Assembly: GCF_041081105.1 (NCBI RefSeq)
Contig: NZ_CP163528.1
Location: 1,612,001 to 1,676,000, forward strand
DNA length: 64,000 nucleotides
Reading direction: 5' to 3'
Source of the DNA: Promicromonospora sp. Populi
GTDB lineage: Bacteria > Actinomycetota > Actinomycetes > Actinomycetales > Cellulomonadaceae
The number at the start of each line of letters is the position of its first letter. Position 1 is the stretch's first letter. Positions 46,921-56,028 of the stretch are shown here, piece by piece. The translations under genes and the position numbers were made by a program. The notes beneath the pieces are model-generated. The model was not told the origin of the DNA. It made no database searches and was given only the letters and a program-made list of their open reading frames with translations.

Positions 46921-47047
46921 GGACCTTAAGCCATCGGCGGCATGGCGCTGGCAATCGTAGGTTAACTTCGTGTTACATCGGGTGACGACGATGGCGGAAA
47001 CGGTTGCAGCGAACGTCTAGAGTGTGCCCACCGACTAAGGAGGTACG

Positions 47048-47989
47048 GTGCCCGATCTGTCCGACGTCGCCGCGGTGGCCGGCGTCTCCAAGGCGACCGC
47101 GTCGCGAGCGCTGAACAGGAGCGGCCTGGTCGCCCCCGAGACCGCCGCCCGGGTCACGGCCGCGGCCGCCCGGCTCGGCTACGTGCCCAACCGTGCGGCC
47201 CGCGAGCTCGCCCGCGGGCGTACCGGCATCATCGCCATCGTCGTGCCCACGCTGGACAACACGTTCTTCACGCCGATCATCGCCGGGGCACAGGCGCGGG
47301 CCGAGGAGGCCGGCCTCCAGCTCACCGTCGCCGTGCACGCCCTGGACTCGCCGGGCGGGTTCGAGCGGCTCGCCGCCCAGGTCGACGGCTTCCTGGTCGT
47401 CGCCCCGCGCGGCAGCGACACGCTGGTCGTGGGCACCAGCGCGGCGAAGCCCGCCGTCCTGGTCGACCGCGAGATCGACGGTCTGACGTCGGTCGTTGCC
47501 GATACCGCCACGGCCTTCGGCACCCTGACCACCCGGCTCGCCGCCGAGGGGCACAACCAGATCGTCTACGTGGGCGGCCCCGAGGGGTCCTGGCAGGACC
47601 GGCAGCGCACGGCCGCCGTGCAGGAGGCCGCGCGCCTGGCCGGGAGCGAGCTCACCGTGCTCGGCCCCTGCCCGGCGACCTTCGCCGCGGGGGTCGGAGT
47701 GACGCCCGCCGTCCTGGAGACGGGGGCCACCGCCGTCGTCCCGTATGCCACGTCCATCGGGCTGGGCCTGCTGCTCGCGCTGGGCACGCGCGGCGTGGAG
47801 GTGCCGCGCGACCTGGTCGTGAGCACCGAGCCCACGGTCATCGAGGCCCTGGGGCTGGAGCACACGCCGGCGATCGACGTCGACGGCGAGGAGCTGGGCC
47901 GCACCGCGATGGACCTGCTCACGCGCCAGCTCGACGGGCAGGACGAGCCCGGCCGGCAGGTGCGGCTGGCGGTGCCGGTGCGGGGCTGA
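47048..47989 (+). CDS. LacI-family transcriptional regulator
   Basis: A 313-aa regulator. The N-terminal helix-turn-helix and hinge read LSDVAAVAGVSKATASRALN and AARLGYVPNRAARELARGRT, followed by a periplasmic-binding-like effector domain (IIAIVVPTLDNTFFTPIIAG, KPAVLVDREIDGLTSVV, NQIVYVGGPEGSWQDRQRT). The strong AAGGAGG lies 4 nt before GTG 47048. Divergence from the importer-deaminase operon and the palindrome between them make it the probable repressor of that operon, with the imported compound or its product as inducer. Confidence 0.93.
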   Translation: MPDLSDVAAVAGVSKATASRALNRSGLVAPETAARVTAAAARLGYVPNRAARELARGRTGIIAIVVPTLDNTFFTPIIAGAQARAEEAGLQLTVAVHALDSPGGFERLAAQVDGFLVVAPRGSDTLVVGTSAAKPAVLVDREIDGLTSVVADTATAFGTLTTRLAAEGHNQIVYVGGPEGSWQDRQRTAAVQEAARLAGSELTVLGPCPATFAAGVGVTPAVLETGATAVVPYATSIGLGLLLALGTRGVEVPRDLVVSTEPTVIEALGLEHTPAIDVDGEELGRTAMDLLTRQLDGQDEPGRQVRLAVPVRG

Positions 47990-47997
47990 CCGCGGCT

Positions 47998-49167
47998 CTA
48001 CCCGCCGTCAGCGGCCAGCCGCTCGAACAGCCTGGAGGTGATGTCGCCGCCGTCCTCGCCCAGGTCCCAGCCGTCTCCCGCGGACCGGTTCGCCACCCAG
48101 AACACGAACGTGTCGCCCGCCGGGGCTCGCGCGATCTCCCCGTAGGACCAGCCGTTGCCTCCGTTGTGCCACAGGATGCTCGGGTCGTCCGGGTCGTCGA
48201 CCACCCAGCCGTAGGCGTAGTACGTCTCGTCGGGTTCCTCGCGCACCCGCGGCTCGAACAGCTCACGCTTGGCGTCGTCGTCCAGGACGGCGTCGCCGAG
48301 CAGCGCGACGTGCCAGCGGAACATGTCGCGCGGGGTGGAGAGCAGGCCGCCGTTGCCGCGGAGGTTCCAGTACGGGCCGTCTTCGGCCCAGGGCTGGTCC
48401 AGGGGTGTGCCGTGATCGCGGCCGTCCGCGTCGTACTGGACGGCCACCTGCGCCGTCGACCAGTCCGGCTGCACGTAGCCCGTGCGGGTCATGCCCGACG
48501 GCGCGAAGAGGCGCTCCGCGAGGTAGGCCTCGTAGTCCTGGCCGGACGCCTCCTCGACGACGGCGGTCAGCAGGCTGTAGCCGACGTTGGAGTACAGGTA
48601 CGTCGTGCCGGGCCGGGACAGCAGCTCCGAGCCCAGCGCCTCGCGCAGGAACGCGTCGCGGGTCAGCGGCTCGTCGTCGGGCCCGAGCGAGTCCAGGATT
48701 CCCGAGGTGTGGGTCAGCAGGTGCTCGATCGTGACGGACCGCTTGTCCGCCGGGACGCCCGGGAGGTGGTCCCCGAGCGGGTCGGAGACGTCGAGCAGGC
48801 CGTCCTGGTCCAGCCGCACGATCGCCGCCGCGGTGAACTGCTTGGTCATCGACCCGATGTCGTAGACGGTGTCGCAGCCCGCGCTCTCCCCTGAGCCCTC
48901 GTCCGGGTCGCCCCAGCCCTGGCAGACGTCCATCGTCGTGCCCCGGCCCGCGACGAGGGCGCCGCTGGAGCCGGGCGGGAGGGCGTCGCCCAGGATCGAC
49001 TCGGCGGACTCGGCGGGACCGGTCGGTTCCGGCGGTTCGACGACGCCGGAGCTACCGGGGCCGCCGCACCCGGTGAGGCTCGCCAGCGTCGCGAGCACCA
49101 CCAGGCCGCGTACCAGCCGCCGTCCGTGCCTTGCTGGCCTCGCCTGATGCCTGCGCTTCGTCGTCAC
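47998..49167 (-). CDS. Serine beta-lactamase-like lipoprotein hydrolase (class C / esterase family)
   Basis: A 389-aa exported lipoprotein with lipobox SLTGC. The penicillin-binding fold is complete: SMTKQF (Ser-x-x-Lys, nucleophile), YLYSNVGYSLL (Tyr-x-Asn) and LWHNGGNGWSYG (His-x-Gly triad). It may be an esterase, a D,D-peptidase or a beta-lactamase; sequence does not separate these. GTG 49167 places the signal peptide correctly; an upstream start would add 12 residues. It is convergent with lacI, eight bp apart. Confidence 0.85.
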   Translation of the reverse strand: MTTKRRHQARPARHGRRLVRGLVVLATLASLTGCGGPGSSGVVEPPEPTGPAESAESILGDALPPGSSGALVAGRGTTMDVCQGWGDPDEGSGESAGCDTVYDIGSMTKQFTAAAIVRLDQDGLLDVSDPLGDHLPGVPADKRSVTIEHLLTHTSGILDSLGPDDEPLTRDAFLREALGSELLSRPGTTYLYSNVGYSLLTAVVEEASGQDYEAYLAERLFAPSGMTRTGYVQPDWSTAQVAVQYDADGRDHGTPLDQPWAEDGPYWNLRGNGGLLSTPRDMFRWHVALLGDAVLDDDAKRELFEPRVREEPDETYYAYGWVVDDPDDPSILWHNGGNGWSYGEIARAPAGDTFVFWVANRSAGDGWDLGEDGGDITSRLFERLAADGG

Positions 49168-49209
49168 GAGCGCCAGTGTTGTGGGCCGAGCCGCCCAGCG
49201 CACCGAAAC

Positions 49210-49989
49210 TCAGTGCACCGAGAAGCCGCCGTCGACGAACAGCGAGTGTCCCGTGACGTAGGCCGACGCGCCGCTGGCGAGGAAGATCGCCGCGCCCGCG
49301 AAGTCTTCGGGCACACCGTTGCGGCCCACCGTGGTGCGGGCCGCGAGCGCCGTGATGCGTTCGGCGTCGTCCTGCAGACGCTGGTTCAGGGGCGTGAGGA
49401 CAAACCCGGGCACGAGGGTGTTGGCGGTGACGCCGCGCGCTGACCAGGCTTCGGACTGGGAGCGGGCGAGCGATTCGAGGCCGCCCTTGGAGACGCCGTA
49501 GGCGCCGCTGTCGACGAATGCCCGGTGGGCCTGCTGCGAGGAGATGTGGATGAGCCGACCGAAGCCGCGCTGCGCCATGCCGGGCCCGAACCGCTGTCCG
49601 AGCAGGAACGGCGCCTCGAGGTTGACGGTCATGGTGGCGTCCCAGACGTCCTCGTCGAGGTTGTCCATGTGCGGGCGCAGGTTGATGCCCGCGCTGTTGA
49701 CGAGGATGTCGGGCTCGCCGGCGGCCTCGACGATCCGGTCGGCGGCGGTGCGGATGCCGTGGCGCGTCGAGAGGTCCCCGACCACCGGGGTGACGTCGCA
49801 GCCGTCGTCGCGCAGGCTCCTGGTGACCTCGTCCAGCCGGCTGGCGGTGCGGGCCACGAGCACGGTGTGCGCCCCGGCCTGGGCGAGGGCCTCGGCGATG
49901 CCGCGCCCGATGCCGGAACTGCCGCCCGTCACCACCGCGGTGCGGCCCTCCAGGGAGAACAGGGCGGCGAGGTAGTCGCGGGTTGTCAT
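49210..49989 (-). CDS. Short-chain dehydrogenase/reductase
   Basis: A 259-aa NAD(P)-dependent SDR: cofactor loop VVTGGSSGIGRGIAEALA, NSAGIN, catalytic Ser in HISSQQAH and the Tyr-x-x-x-Lys in GAYGVSKGGLES. The C-terminus AYVTGHSLFVDGGFSVH is typical of the gluconate 5-dehydrogenase/3-ketoacyl-reductase subgroup. Substrate unknown. The ATG at 49989 has TATCGT 6 nt upstream on the minus strand, so it may be leaderless. It is divergent from metH across 111 bp. Confidence 0.9.
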   Translation of the reverse strand: MTTRDYLAALFSLEGRTAVVTGGSSGIGRGIAEALAQAGAHTVLVARTASRLDEVTRSLRDDGCDVTPVVGDLSTRHGIRTAADRIVEAAGEPDILVNSAGINLRPHMDNLDEDVWDATMTVNLEAPFLLGQRFGPGMAQRGFGRLIHISSQQAHRAFVDSGAYGVSKGGLESLARSQSEAWSARGVTANTLVPGFVLTPLNQRLQDDAERITALAARTTVGRNGVPEDFAGAAIFLASGASAYVTGHSLFVDGGFSVH

Positions 49990-49995
49990 GCGGGG

Positions 49996-50001
49996 ACGAT
50001 A
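49996..50001 (-). promoter_or_regulatory. -10 box of a leaderless SDR transcript
   Basis: Minus-strand TATCGT ends 6 nt before the ATG at 49989, with no ribosome-binding site between. Confidence 0.4.
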
Positions 50002-50088
50002 CCTATCTCGCGCGGCACGACGTCGCGCTGGGCAGGCGGGCCGGTTCCGCCGGGCGGTCACCCACCGCGCCGTCGTCGGGCCAAGGCT

Positions 50089-50094
50089 TACGCT
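50089..50094 (+). promoter_or_regulatory. metH: -10 box of a leaderless metH transcript
   Basis: TACGCT ends 6 nt before GTG 50101. No Shine-Dalgarno and no cobalamin riboswitch fit in the 111-bp gap to the divergent SDR gene, so metH expression is probably not riboswitch-controlled here. Confidence 0.45.
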
Positions 50095-50100
50095 GCCGAG

Positions 50101-53100
50101 GTGACACCGCTCCCCGCCGCCCTGCCCGCTCTTGAGGCACGTTCCGCCGCCCTGCTGGAGGCCATGCGTACGCGCGTGGTCGTGGCCGACGGCGCGATGG
50201 GCACCATGATCCAGGCGGCGAACCCGACCCTGGACGACTACCAGGGCCTGGAGGGCTGCAACGAGATCCTCACGGTCTCGCGGCCCGACCTGATCGCGGG
50301 GGTGCACGACGCGTTCCTCGAGGTGGGGGTGGACGCCGTCGAGTCCAACACGTTCGGGGCCAACTGGTCGAACCTGTCGGACTACGGGATCGACGACCGG
50401 ATCCGCGAGCTGGCCCGCGAGGGGGCTCGGATCGCCCGCGAACGTGCGGACGCGTACGCGACCCCCGAGCACCCGCGCTGGGTGCTCGGCTCCATGGGCC
50501 CGGGCACCAAGCTGCCGTCGCTGGGACACACCACTTACGCGCACCTGCGGGACACGTTCGCCGAGCAGGCCGCGGGCCTGATCGAGGGCGGCGCGGACGC
50601 CCTGCTGATCGAGACGAGCCAGGACCTGCTGCAGGCCAAGGCCGCGGTGACGGGCTGCCGCCAGGCGATGGCCCCTGTGTCCGATGGCGGGGTCGGGCAG
50701 CGGGTGGCGATCATCGTGTCGGTGACCGTGGAGACCACCGGGACCATGCTCATGGGCTCGGAGATCGGCGCGGCGCTGGTGGCGCTGCAGGCGCTGGGCA
50801 TCGACTCGATAGGCATGAACTGCGCGACCGGCCCGGAGCAGATGAGCGAGCACCTGCGGCACCTGTCGCAGCACGCCGAGATGCCGGTGGTGTGCATGCC
50901 GAACGCGGGCCTGCCGGTGCTGGGGCCGGACGGCGCCTACTACCCGCTGACCCCTCAGGAGCTGGCCGCGGCGCACACGCAGTTCGCGCGCGAGTTCGGC
51001 CTGGGCCTGGTGGGCGGCTGCTGCGGCACGACGCCGGAGCACATGCGGCTGGTCGTCGAAGCCGTTGGCGGGCTTCCCGTGGCCGAGCGGGAGCCGGTAC
51101 GGGAGAACGCCGTCGCCTCGCTGTACTCCGCGACGGACCTGCGGCAGGAGACGAGCTTCCTCGCGATCGGCGAGCGCACCAACGCCAACGGCTCCAAGGC
51201 GTTCCGGGAGGCGATGCTGGAGAGCCGGTGGGACGACGTCGTCGACATCGCGCGGGCGCAGACCCGCGACGGCGCGCACCTGCTGGACGTGTGCGTGGAC
51301 TACGTGGGGCGCGACGGGGTGGAGGACGTGCGCGCCGTGGTGTCCCGGCTGGCCTCCGCCTCGACGCTGCCGCTCGTGATCGACTCCACGGAGCCCGCGG
51401 TGATCCGGGCCGGCCTGGAGCTGCTGGGCGGGCGCGGCGTGGTGAACTCGGTGAACTTCGAGGACGGCGACGGACCGACGTCGCGGTTCGGGCGCATCAT
51501 GCCGGCGGTGATGGAGCACGGCGCCGCCGTCGTCGCGCTGACGATCGACGAGGAGGGGCAGGCGCGGACTGCTTCTGAGAAGGTGCGGATCGCGTCCCGG
51601 CTGATCGACACCCTGGTGGGCGAGTGGGGCATGCGGGTGGACGACATCATCGTCGACGCCTTGACCTTCCCGATCGCGACCGGCCAGGAGGAGACGCGGC
51701 GCGACGCCATCGAGACGATCGAGGCGATCAGGGAGATCACGCGGAAATATCCCGGGGTGCACACCACACTCGGCGTCTCGAACGTGTCCTTCGGGCTCAA
51801 CCCGGCGGCGCGCGCGGTGCTGAACTCGGTGTTCCTGCACGAGGCGACGGCGGCCGGGCTGGACTCGGCGATCGTGCACGCGGCGAAGATCCTGCCGCTC
51901 TCCTCGATTCCCGACGAGCAGCGGCAGACGGCGCTGGACCTGGTGTGGGACCGGCGGGTCTGGGACGCCGAGGGAAACCTGACCTACGACCCGCTGTCGA
52001 AGCTGCTGGACCTGTTCGAGGGTGTGGACGCCGGGGCGATCCGGGATGCGCGGGCGTTGGAGCTGTTGGCCTTGCCCGTTGGTGAGCGGCTGGCGCGGCG
52101 GATCATCGACGGTGCTCGCAAGGGTCTGGAGCCGGACCTGGAGCAGGCGCTGGGTGACGGCATGAAGGCACTCGACATCGTCAACGACCACCTGCTGGAA
52201 GGTATGAAGGTGGTGGGCGAGCTGTTCGGCAAGGGCGAGATGCAGCTGCCGTTCGTGCTGCAGTCGGCGGAGGTGATGAAGGCCGCCGTCGCGCTGCTGG
52301 AGCCGCACATGGAGCGCGTTTCTGGCGAGCAGACGAAGGGCACGATCGTGCTGGCGACCGTGCGCGGCGACGTGCACGACATCGGCAAGAACCTCGTCGA
52401 CATCATCCTGACGAACAACGGCTACAAGGTGGTGAACATCGGCATCAAGCAGCCGGTGAGCGCCATGATCGACGCCGCTATCGAGCACGACGCCGACGTG
52501 ATCGGCATGTCGGGGCTGCTGGTGAAGTCGACGGTGGTGATGAAGGAGAACCTGGAGGAGCTTGCCTCGCGGGGGTACGAGAAGCGGTGGCCGGTGCTGC
52601 TGGGTGGGGCTGCGCTCACTCGGACTTACGTGGAGGACGACTTGGCCTCGGCGTTCCCTGGGGTCGTTCGGTATGCGAAGGACGCGTTCGAGGGGTTGCG
52701 GCTGATGGAGCCGCTCGTGCGTGTTGCTCGGGGCGCTTCGCCGGACGACGTCGGGCTGCCTGCACTGAAGAAGCGGCGGCACGCCGTGGTGACCGTGACT
52801 CAGACGGCCCCCGAGGACTTGCCGGCGCGGTCCGATGTCGCCGCGGACAATCCTGTGCCGGAGCCGCCGTTCTGGGGGACGCGGATCGTCAAGGGCGTGC
52901 AGCTTTCGGAATACGCAGCGTTCTTGGACGAGCGGGCGACGTTCATGGGGCAGTGGGGATTGAAGCCTGGACGGTCTTCGGACGGGGCCTCGTACGAGGA
53001 GCTGGTGGAGACCGAGGGGCGGCCGCGGCTCGCGGAGTGGATGGACCGCATCCTGACCGACCAGATCATGGATCCCACGATTGTCTACGGGTACTTCCCG

Positions 53101-53706
53101 GTGTGGTCCGAGGGCGACTCCGTTGTTGTTGCGCACCACGGAGAGCTGGCTGGGATCGGGGCGCCCGACGGCGGGTCTGGCGGGCCCGTTGGGACTGAGC
53201 GGCTGCGGTTTGAGTTCCCGCGGCAGCGGCGGGACCGGCATCTGTGTCTTGCTGACTTTGTGCGGCCGCGGTCCTGGGTCGAGGAGACGGGGCGGTTTGA
53301 TGTGCTGCCGGTGCAGCTGGTGACTGTTGGGGACTCCGTGTCTGCGCACACCGGCCGGCTGTTCGAGGCCAACAAGTACCGGGAGTACATGGAACTGCAC
53401 GGGCTGTCAGTGCAGCTCACCGAGGCGCTGGCGGAGTTCTGGCACGCGCGGGTGCGGGCCGAGCTGGGGTTCGCTGCGGAGGAGCCCGCCGACGTCGAGG
53501 GCATGTTCAAACTGCAGTACCGCGGGGCGCGGTTCTCGCTCGGGTACCCCGCATGCCCGGAGATGGAGGACCGGCGCAAGGTCGTGGAGCTGCTGCGGCC
53601 GGAGCGGGTCGGGGTGACGCTCTCCGATGAGCTGCAGCTACATCCGGAGCAGTCGACGGATGCGTTTGTTTTTCATCACCCGGAGGCGAAGTACTTCTCC
53701 GTGTGA
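50101..53706 (+). CDS. metH: Cobalamin-dependent methionine synthase
   Basis: A 1201-aa four-module enzyme that moves methyl from 5-methyltetrahydrofolate to homocysteine through cobalamin. Homocysteine module: Cys241 in GMNCATG and Cys307-Cys308 in GGCCGTT bind zinc. Pterin module: GERTNANGSKAF and VNSVNFEDGD. Cobalamin module: RGDVHDIGKNLVDI with His759 as the lower cobalt ligand. C-terminal activation domain: the SAM-binding region around RPRLAEWMDR to YPACPEMEDRRK. Length is slightly below E. coli MetH. From about 52.0 kb onward the codons lose their strong G/C third-position bias (TTG, GCT, GTT, CGT become common) although the frame stays intact. Confidence 0.96.
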   Translation: MTPLPAALPALEARSAALLEAMRTRVVVADGAMGTMIQAANPTLDDYQGLEGCNEILTVSRPDLIAGVHDAFLEVGVDAVESNTFGANWSNLSDYGIDDRIRELAREGARIARERADAYATPEHPRWVLGSMGPGTKLPSLGHTTYAHLRDTFAEQAAGLIEGGADALLIETSQDLLQAKAAVTGCRQAMAPVSDGGVGQRVAIIVSVTVETTGTMLMGSEIGAALVALQALGIDSIGMNCATGPEQMSEHLRHLSQHAEMPVVCMPNAGLPVLGPDGAYYPLTPQELAAAHTQFAREFGLGLVGGCCGTTPEHMRLVVEAVGGLPVAEREPVRENAVASLYSATDLRQETSFLAIGERTNANGSKAFREAMLESRWDDVVDIARAQTRDGAHLLDVCVDYVGRDGVEDVRAVVSRLASASTLPLVIDSTEPAVIRAGLELLGGRGVVNSVNFEDGDGPTSRFGRIMPAVMEHGAAVVALTIDEEGQARTASEKVRIASRLIDTLVGEWGMRVDDIIVDALTFPIATGQEETRRDAIETIEAIREITRKYPGVHTTLGVSNVSFGLNPAARAVLNSVFLHEATAAGLDSAIVHAAKILPLSSIPDEQRQTALDLVWDRRVWDAEGNLTYDPLSKLLDLFEGVDAGAIRDARALELLALPVGERLARRIIDGARKGLEPDLEQALGDGMKALDIVNDHLLEGMKVVGELFGKGEMQLPFVLQSAEVMKAAVALLEPHMERVSGEQTKGTIVLATVRGDVHDIGKNLVDIILTNNGYKVVNIGIKQPVSAMIDAAIEHDADVIGMSGLLVKSTVVMKENLEELASRGYEKRWPVLLGGAALTRTYVEDDLASAFPGVVRYAKDAFEGLRLMEPLVRVARGASPDDVGLPALKKRRHAVVTVTQTAPEDLPARSDVAADNPVPEPPFWGTRIVKGVQLSEYAAFLDERATFMGQWGLKPGRSSDGASYEELVETEGRPRLAEWMDRILTDQIMDPTIVYGYFPVWSEGDSVVVAHHGELAGIGAPDGGSGGPVGTERLRFEFPRQRRDRHLCLADFVRPRSWVEETGRFDVLPVQLVTVGDSVSAHTGRLFEANKYREYMELHGLSVQLTEALAEFWHARVRAELGFAAEEPADVEGMFKLQYRGARFSLGYPACPEMEDRRKVVELLRPERVGVTLSDELQLHPEQSTDAFVFHHPEAKYFSV

Positions 53707-54159
53707 CTTCTGGGCCGATGGCCGTCCGACCAGGTCAGACCGCATCCAGACGTATCTGAGCGTACCTATCCGTGCGCTCTCGCCGGAGCCTCGTTCCTCA
53801 AACCGATCACCCGCGCAAGGGCCGAGGCGCTCCTAGCCGACGTCCTCGACCGCACTCCGGCATACGACGCCGACCCGGACAAGCCGCTGTGGGTCGAGAG
53901 ATCTCTCGGTTCGGCTCAATGCTCGACGAGAGAGCAACCGACTTCGGCGGCGCTCGCCCACGTCCGCGCATCGGGCAGAACGTTCCCGACCTACGTCGAC
54001 AAGCTAATCCGCACCGAGAATCTCAACGACCTCCACGCGCGTCAGCGAGGCGAGTGGATTACACAGCACAGGAGCAGCCCAACCGGTCGGCTGGATGAAA
54101 TCACGAAGTTGGCGGAAGTGAGCCGTGATGAGGGATCTCTTGAAGCCATGGGGGCTTAG
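53707..54159 (+). pseudogene. Frameshifted remnant of a nucleotidyltransferase-like protein
   Basis: No intact gene lies here, but protein-like sequence is split over two plus-strand frames. Frame A (in phase with metH) gives LAGASFLKPITRARAEALLA then YDADPDKPLWVER. A neighbouring frame gives ISRFGSMLDERATDFG, resembling the GS-x-x-DE core of small nucleotidyltransferases. Frame A resumes with ALAHVRASGRTFPTYVDKLI and runs to a TAG at 54157. Frame A has no start codon. At least two frameshifts are needed. The family name rests on the FGSMLDERATDFG motif and general order only. Confidence 0.5.
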
Positions 54160-54923
54160 GCCTGCCAGCTGGGTCGATTCTGATGAGCGAATTCGTAGTA
54201 GTCGCGGAGCTGCAGCTGGGAGGCAGCGGCACGATCGAGGAGCACTGTGGCTCGTTGGTGCAACTGCAGCACCGAAGCGGGACACATGCTCGCGACCGGG
54301 CCTTCGACAGCTTGCGCGATCGCACCAGCCTTGCTTGCACCTGTTGCGATGAGCAAGAGCTCACGTGCGGCCATGATTGTGCCGAGGCCTTGAGTGACGC
54401 AGTGCGTCGGGACGGCACTGAGCGAGCCGAAGAATCGCGCGTTATCCGCTCGCGTCTGATGAGTCAGGGTCTTCACTCGGGTACGCGACGCGAACGACGA
54501 TGTCGGTTCGTTGAAGCCGATGTGTCCGGTGCTGCCGATGCCAAGAAGCTGAAGGTCGATACCGCCTGCCGCGCGGATGAGCGCCTCGTATCTCTCTCCC
54601 GCGGTGTCGATGCCATTGAGGCTCCCGTCCGGAACGTGTACGTTCTCGGAGGCGATGCGCAAGGTCTGGGTAACTTCTCGGTCCACGACGGCGCGGTAGC
54701 CCTCGGGATGTGTCGTATCCAACCCGACGTACTCGTCGAGCGCGAAGACGGACAGGTTGTCGAACTCTGCCGTGCGCTGCTGCTGCAGGCTGCGGTAGAT
54801 CGGCAACGGAGATGAGCCGGTCGCGACGCCGAGGACACGGATCTCGCGGCCGATCTGCGGGACGATGCGGGACGCGGCATAGTCCCCGAGGTGTTCGGCG
54901 GTCTCGAGTATGACGACCTGCAT
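54156..54923 (-). CDS. nagB: Glucosamine-6-phosphate deaminase
   Basis: A 255-aa isomerase-deaminase that converts glucosamine-6-phosphate to fructose-6-phosphate and ammonia. Family motifs: LGVATGSSPLPIYRSL (phosphate loop), FALDEYVGLDTTHPEGYR (catalytic Asp region) and LLGIGSTGHIGFNEPTSSF (the usual GIGxDGHIAFNEP with Ser-Thr for the first residues). Length is normal. The ATG at 54923 lacks a clear ribosome-binding site. It is the last gene of the minus-strand amino-sugar operon; no nagA deacetylase accompanies it, so the pathway may start from a non-acetylated amino sugar. Confidence 0.9.
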   Translation of the reverse strand: MQVVILETAEHLGDYAASRIVPQIGREIRVLGVATGSSPLPIYRSLQQQRTAEFDNLSVFALDEYVGLDTTHPEGYRAVVDREVTQTLRIASENVHVPDGSLNGIDTAGERYEALIRAAGGIDLQLLGIGSTGHIGFNEPTSSFASRTRVKTLTHQTRADNARFFGSLSAVPTHCVTQGLGTIMAARELLLIATGASKAGAIAQAVEGPVASMCPASVLQLHQRATVLLDRAAASQLQLRDYYEFAHQNRPSWQA

Positions 54924-54993
54924 GGTGGTTGTTTCTCTGTTGTGTGGTGATGGCCGGGTGCGCGGGGCCGGGAGCTCCTCGCGCACCCACCGG

Positions 54994-56028
54994 TCAGTGG
55001 ATGGCGACGGTGCGGCCGGTATCGGCGGACTCTTGCGCGGCAAGGACGATCTTGAGTGTCTTCAATCCGACCTCGACGTCTGGCTGCGCAGAGGTGCCTG
55101 TACGGACCGATTCGATAAACGTCTTGAGCAGCGGTTCATTGAAATTTGGTCCGTACGGCAACTCGACGGGTAGCCCGGTGGCGCTTTGCAGGCCGTGTGC
55201 ACGAGGGGCGAAGAAGTCGATCTCGGTGGCGCCTTCGGTGCCTGCGACGACCACTCGCAGCCCACCCCACGTTGGTGCTGTATTCGGGTGACTCCACGAG
55301 CAGTCCACCGCGGCGATCGAGCCGTCGTCGTAGGAGATGGTCACCAGTGCGGCGGTTTCGGCGTGTGCGCGTTCGCTGTGAAGCTTGCGGTTGGCGATGG
55401 CTGTCACCGAGGTTGGGGTAGCGCCGGTGAGACCTTCGATAAGGTCGGCGATGTGGACGATGTGATCGACCAGGGCGCCCCCGCCCGCTAGCTGGGGGTC
55501 GGTGAACCAGGCGCGTTCGGTCGGTAGCTTGCCGTTATTGCTGCCGCGAACGGCCACGACGGTTCCCAGCAGGCCGGCCTGGTGGTCGGTCTTGAGCTTG
55601 CCGAAGTTTGTCGCGAACCGGACGGGGAAAGCGACCATCAGGCGAACGCCGGCCAGCTCCACAGCGTCTCGGATTGCCAGACCGTCCTCAAGGGTGGTCG
55701 CAAGCGGCTTTTCGCAGAGGATATCCGCTCCTGCCGCGACGGCGACCTCCACGTCTTGGCGGTGGCGCGCGTTCTCGCTGGCGATGATGACACCGTGGGG
55801 CCGCCATGCCAGGAGCTCCGCGTAAGTCTCGACGTACGAAACACCCAGCTCCTCAGCAGCGGCCCTTCCGCGCAGTTCCTTGGCTGGGTGTGCTCCGGGG
55901 TCGCTGGTGAGCAGTTCCACGTCGGGGTAGTTCTTCAGGATCTGGATGTACGTCTTCGCGTGGGTGTGCGCGAAGGACATAACGGCGATCCGGGCAGGTG
56001 TACCGGGCTTCGGCCGAGCGGCGGTCAT
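54994..56028 (-). CDS. Gfo/Idh/MocA-family oxidoreductase 1
   Basis: A 344-aa NAD(P)-dependent sugar oxidoreductase. The Rossmann part has an atypical start (RIAVMSFAHTHAKTYIQILK) with His residues in place of the usual Gly-rich GxGxxG, then GADILCEKPLATTLEDGLAI with the conserved Lys-Pro. The C-terminal half is the usual beta-sheet domain (GGGALVDHIVHIADLIEGLT). Substrate is probably a sugar or amino-sugar derivative handled by this cluster. It overlaps the next oxidoreductase by four bases (ATGA). Confidence 0.85.
   Translation of the reverse strand: MTAARPKPGTPARIAVMSFAHTHAKTYIQILKNYPDVELLTSDPGAHPAKELRGRAAAEELGVSYVETYAELLAWRPHGVIIASENARHRQDVEVAVAAGADILCEKPLATTLEDGLAIRDAVELAGVRLMVAFPVRFATNFGKLKTDHQAGLLGTVVAVRGSNNGKLPTERAWFTDPQLAGGGALVDHIVHIADLIEGLTGATPTSVTAIANRKLHSERAHAETAALVTISYDDGSIAAVDCSWSHPNTAPTWGGLRVVVAGTEGATEIDFFAPRAHGLQSATGLPVELPYGPNFNEPLLKTFIESVRTGTSAQPDVEVGLKTLKIVLAAQESADTGRTVAIH

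Noticed and set aside
49990..50100. Cobalamin riboswitch before metH
   Set aside because: The gap is only 111 bp and the conserved B12-box sequence was not seen; a -10 box directly before the start suggests no leader.
49210..53400. Very long minus-strand open frame opposite metH
   Set aside because: It is the antisense shadow of a GC-rich gene (low-complexity His/Arg/Gln-rich translation); only its 3' end, the SDR at 49210-49989, is real.
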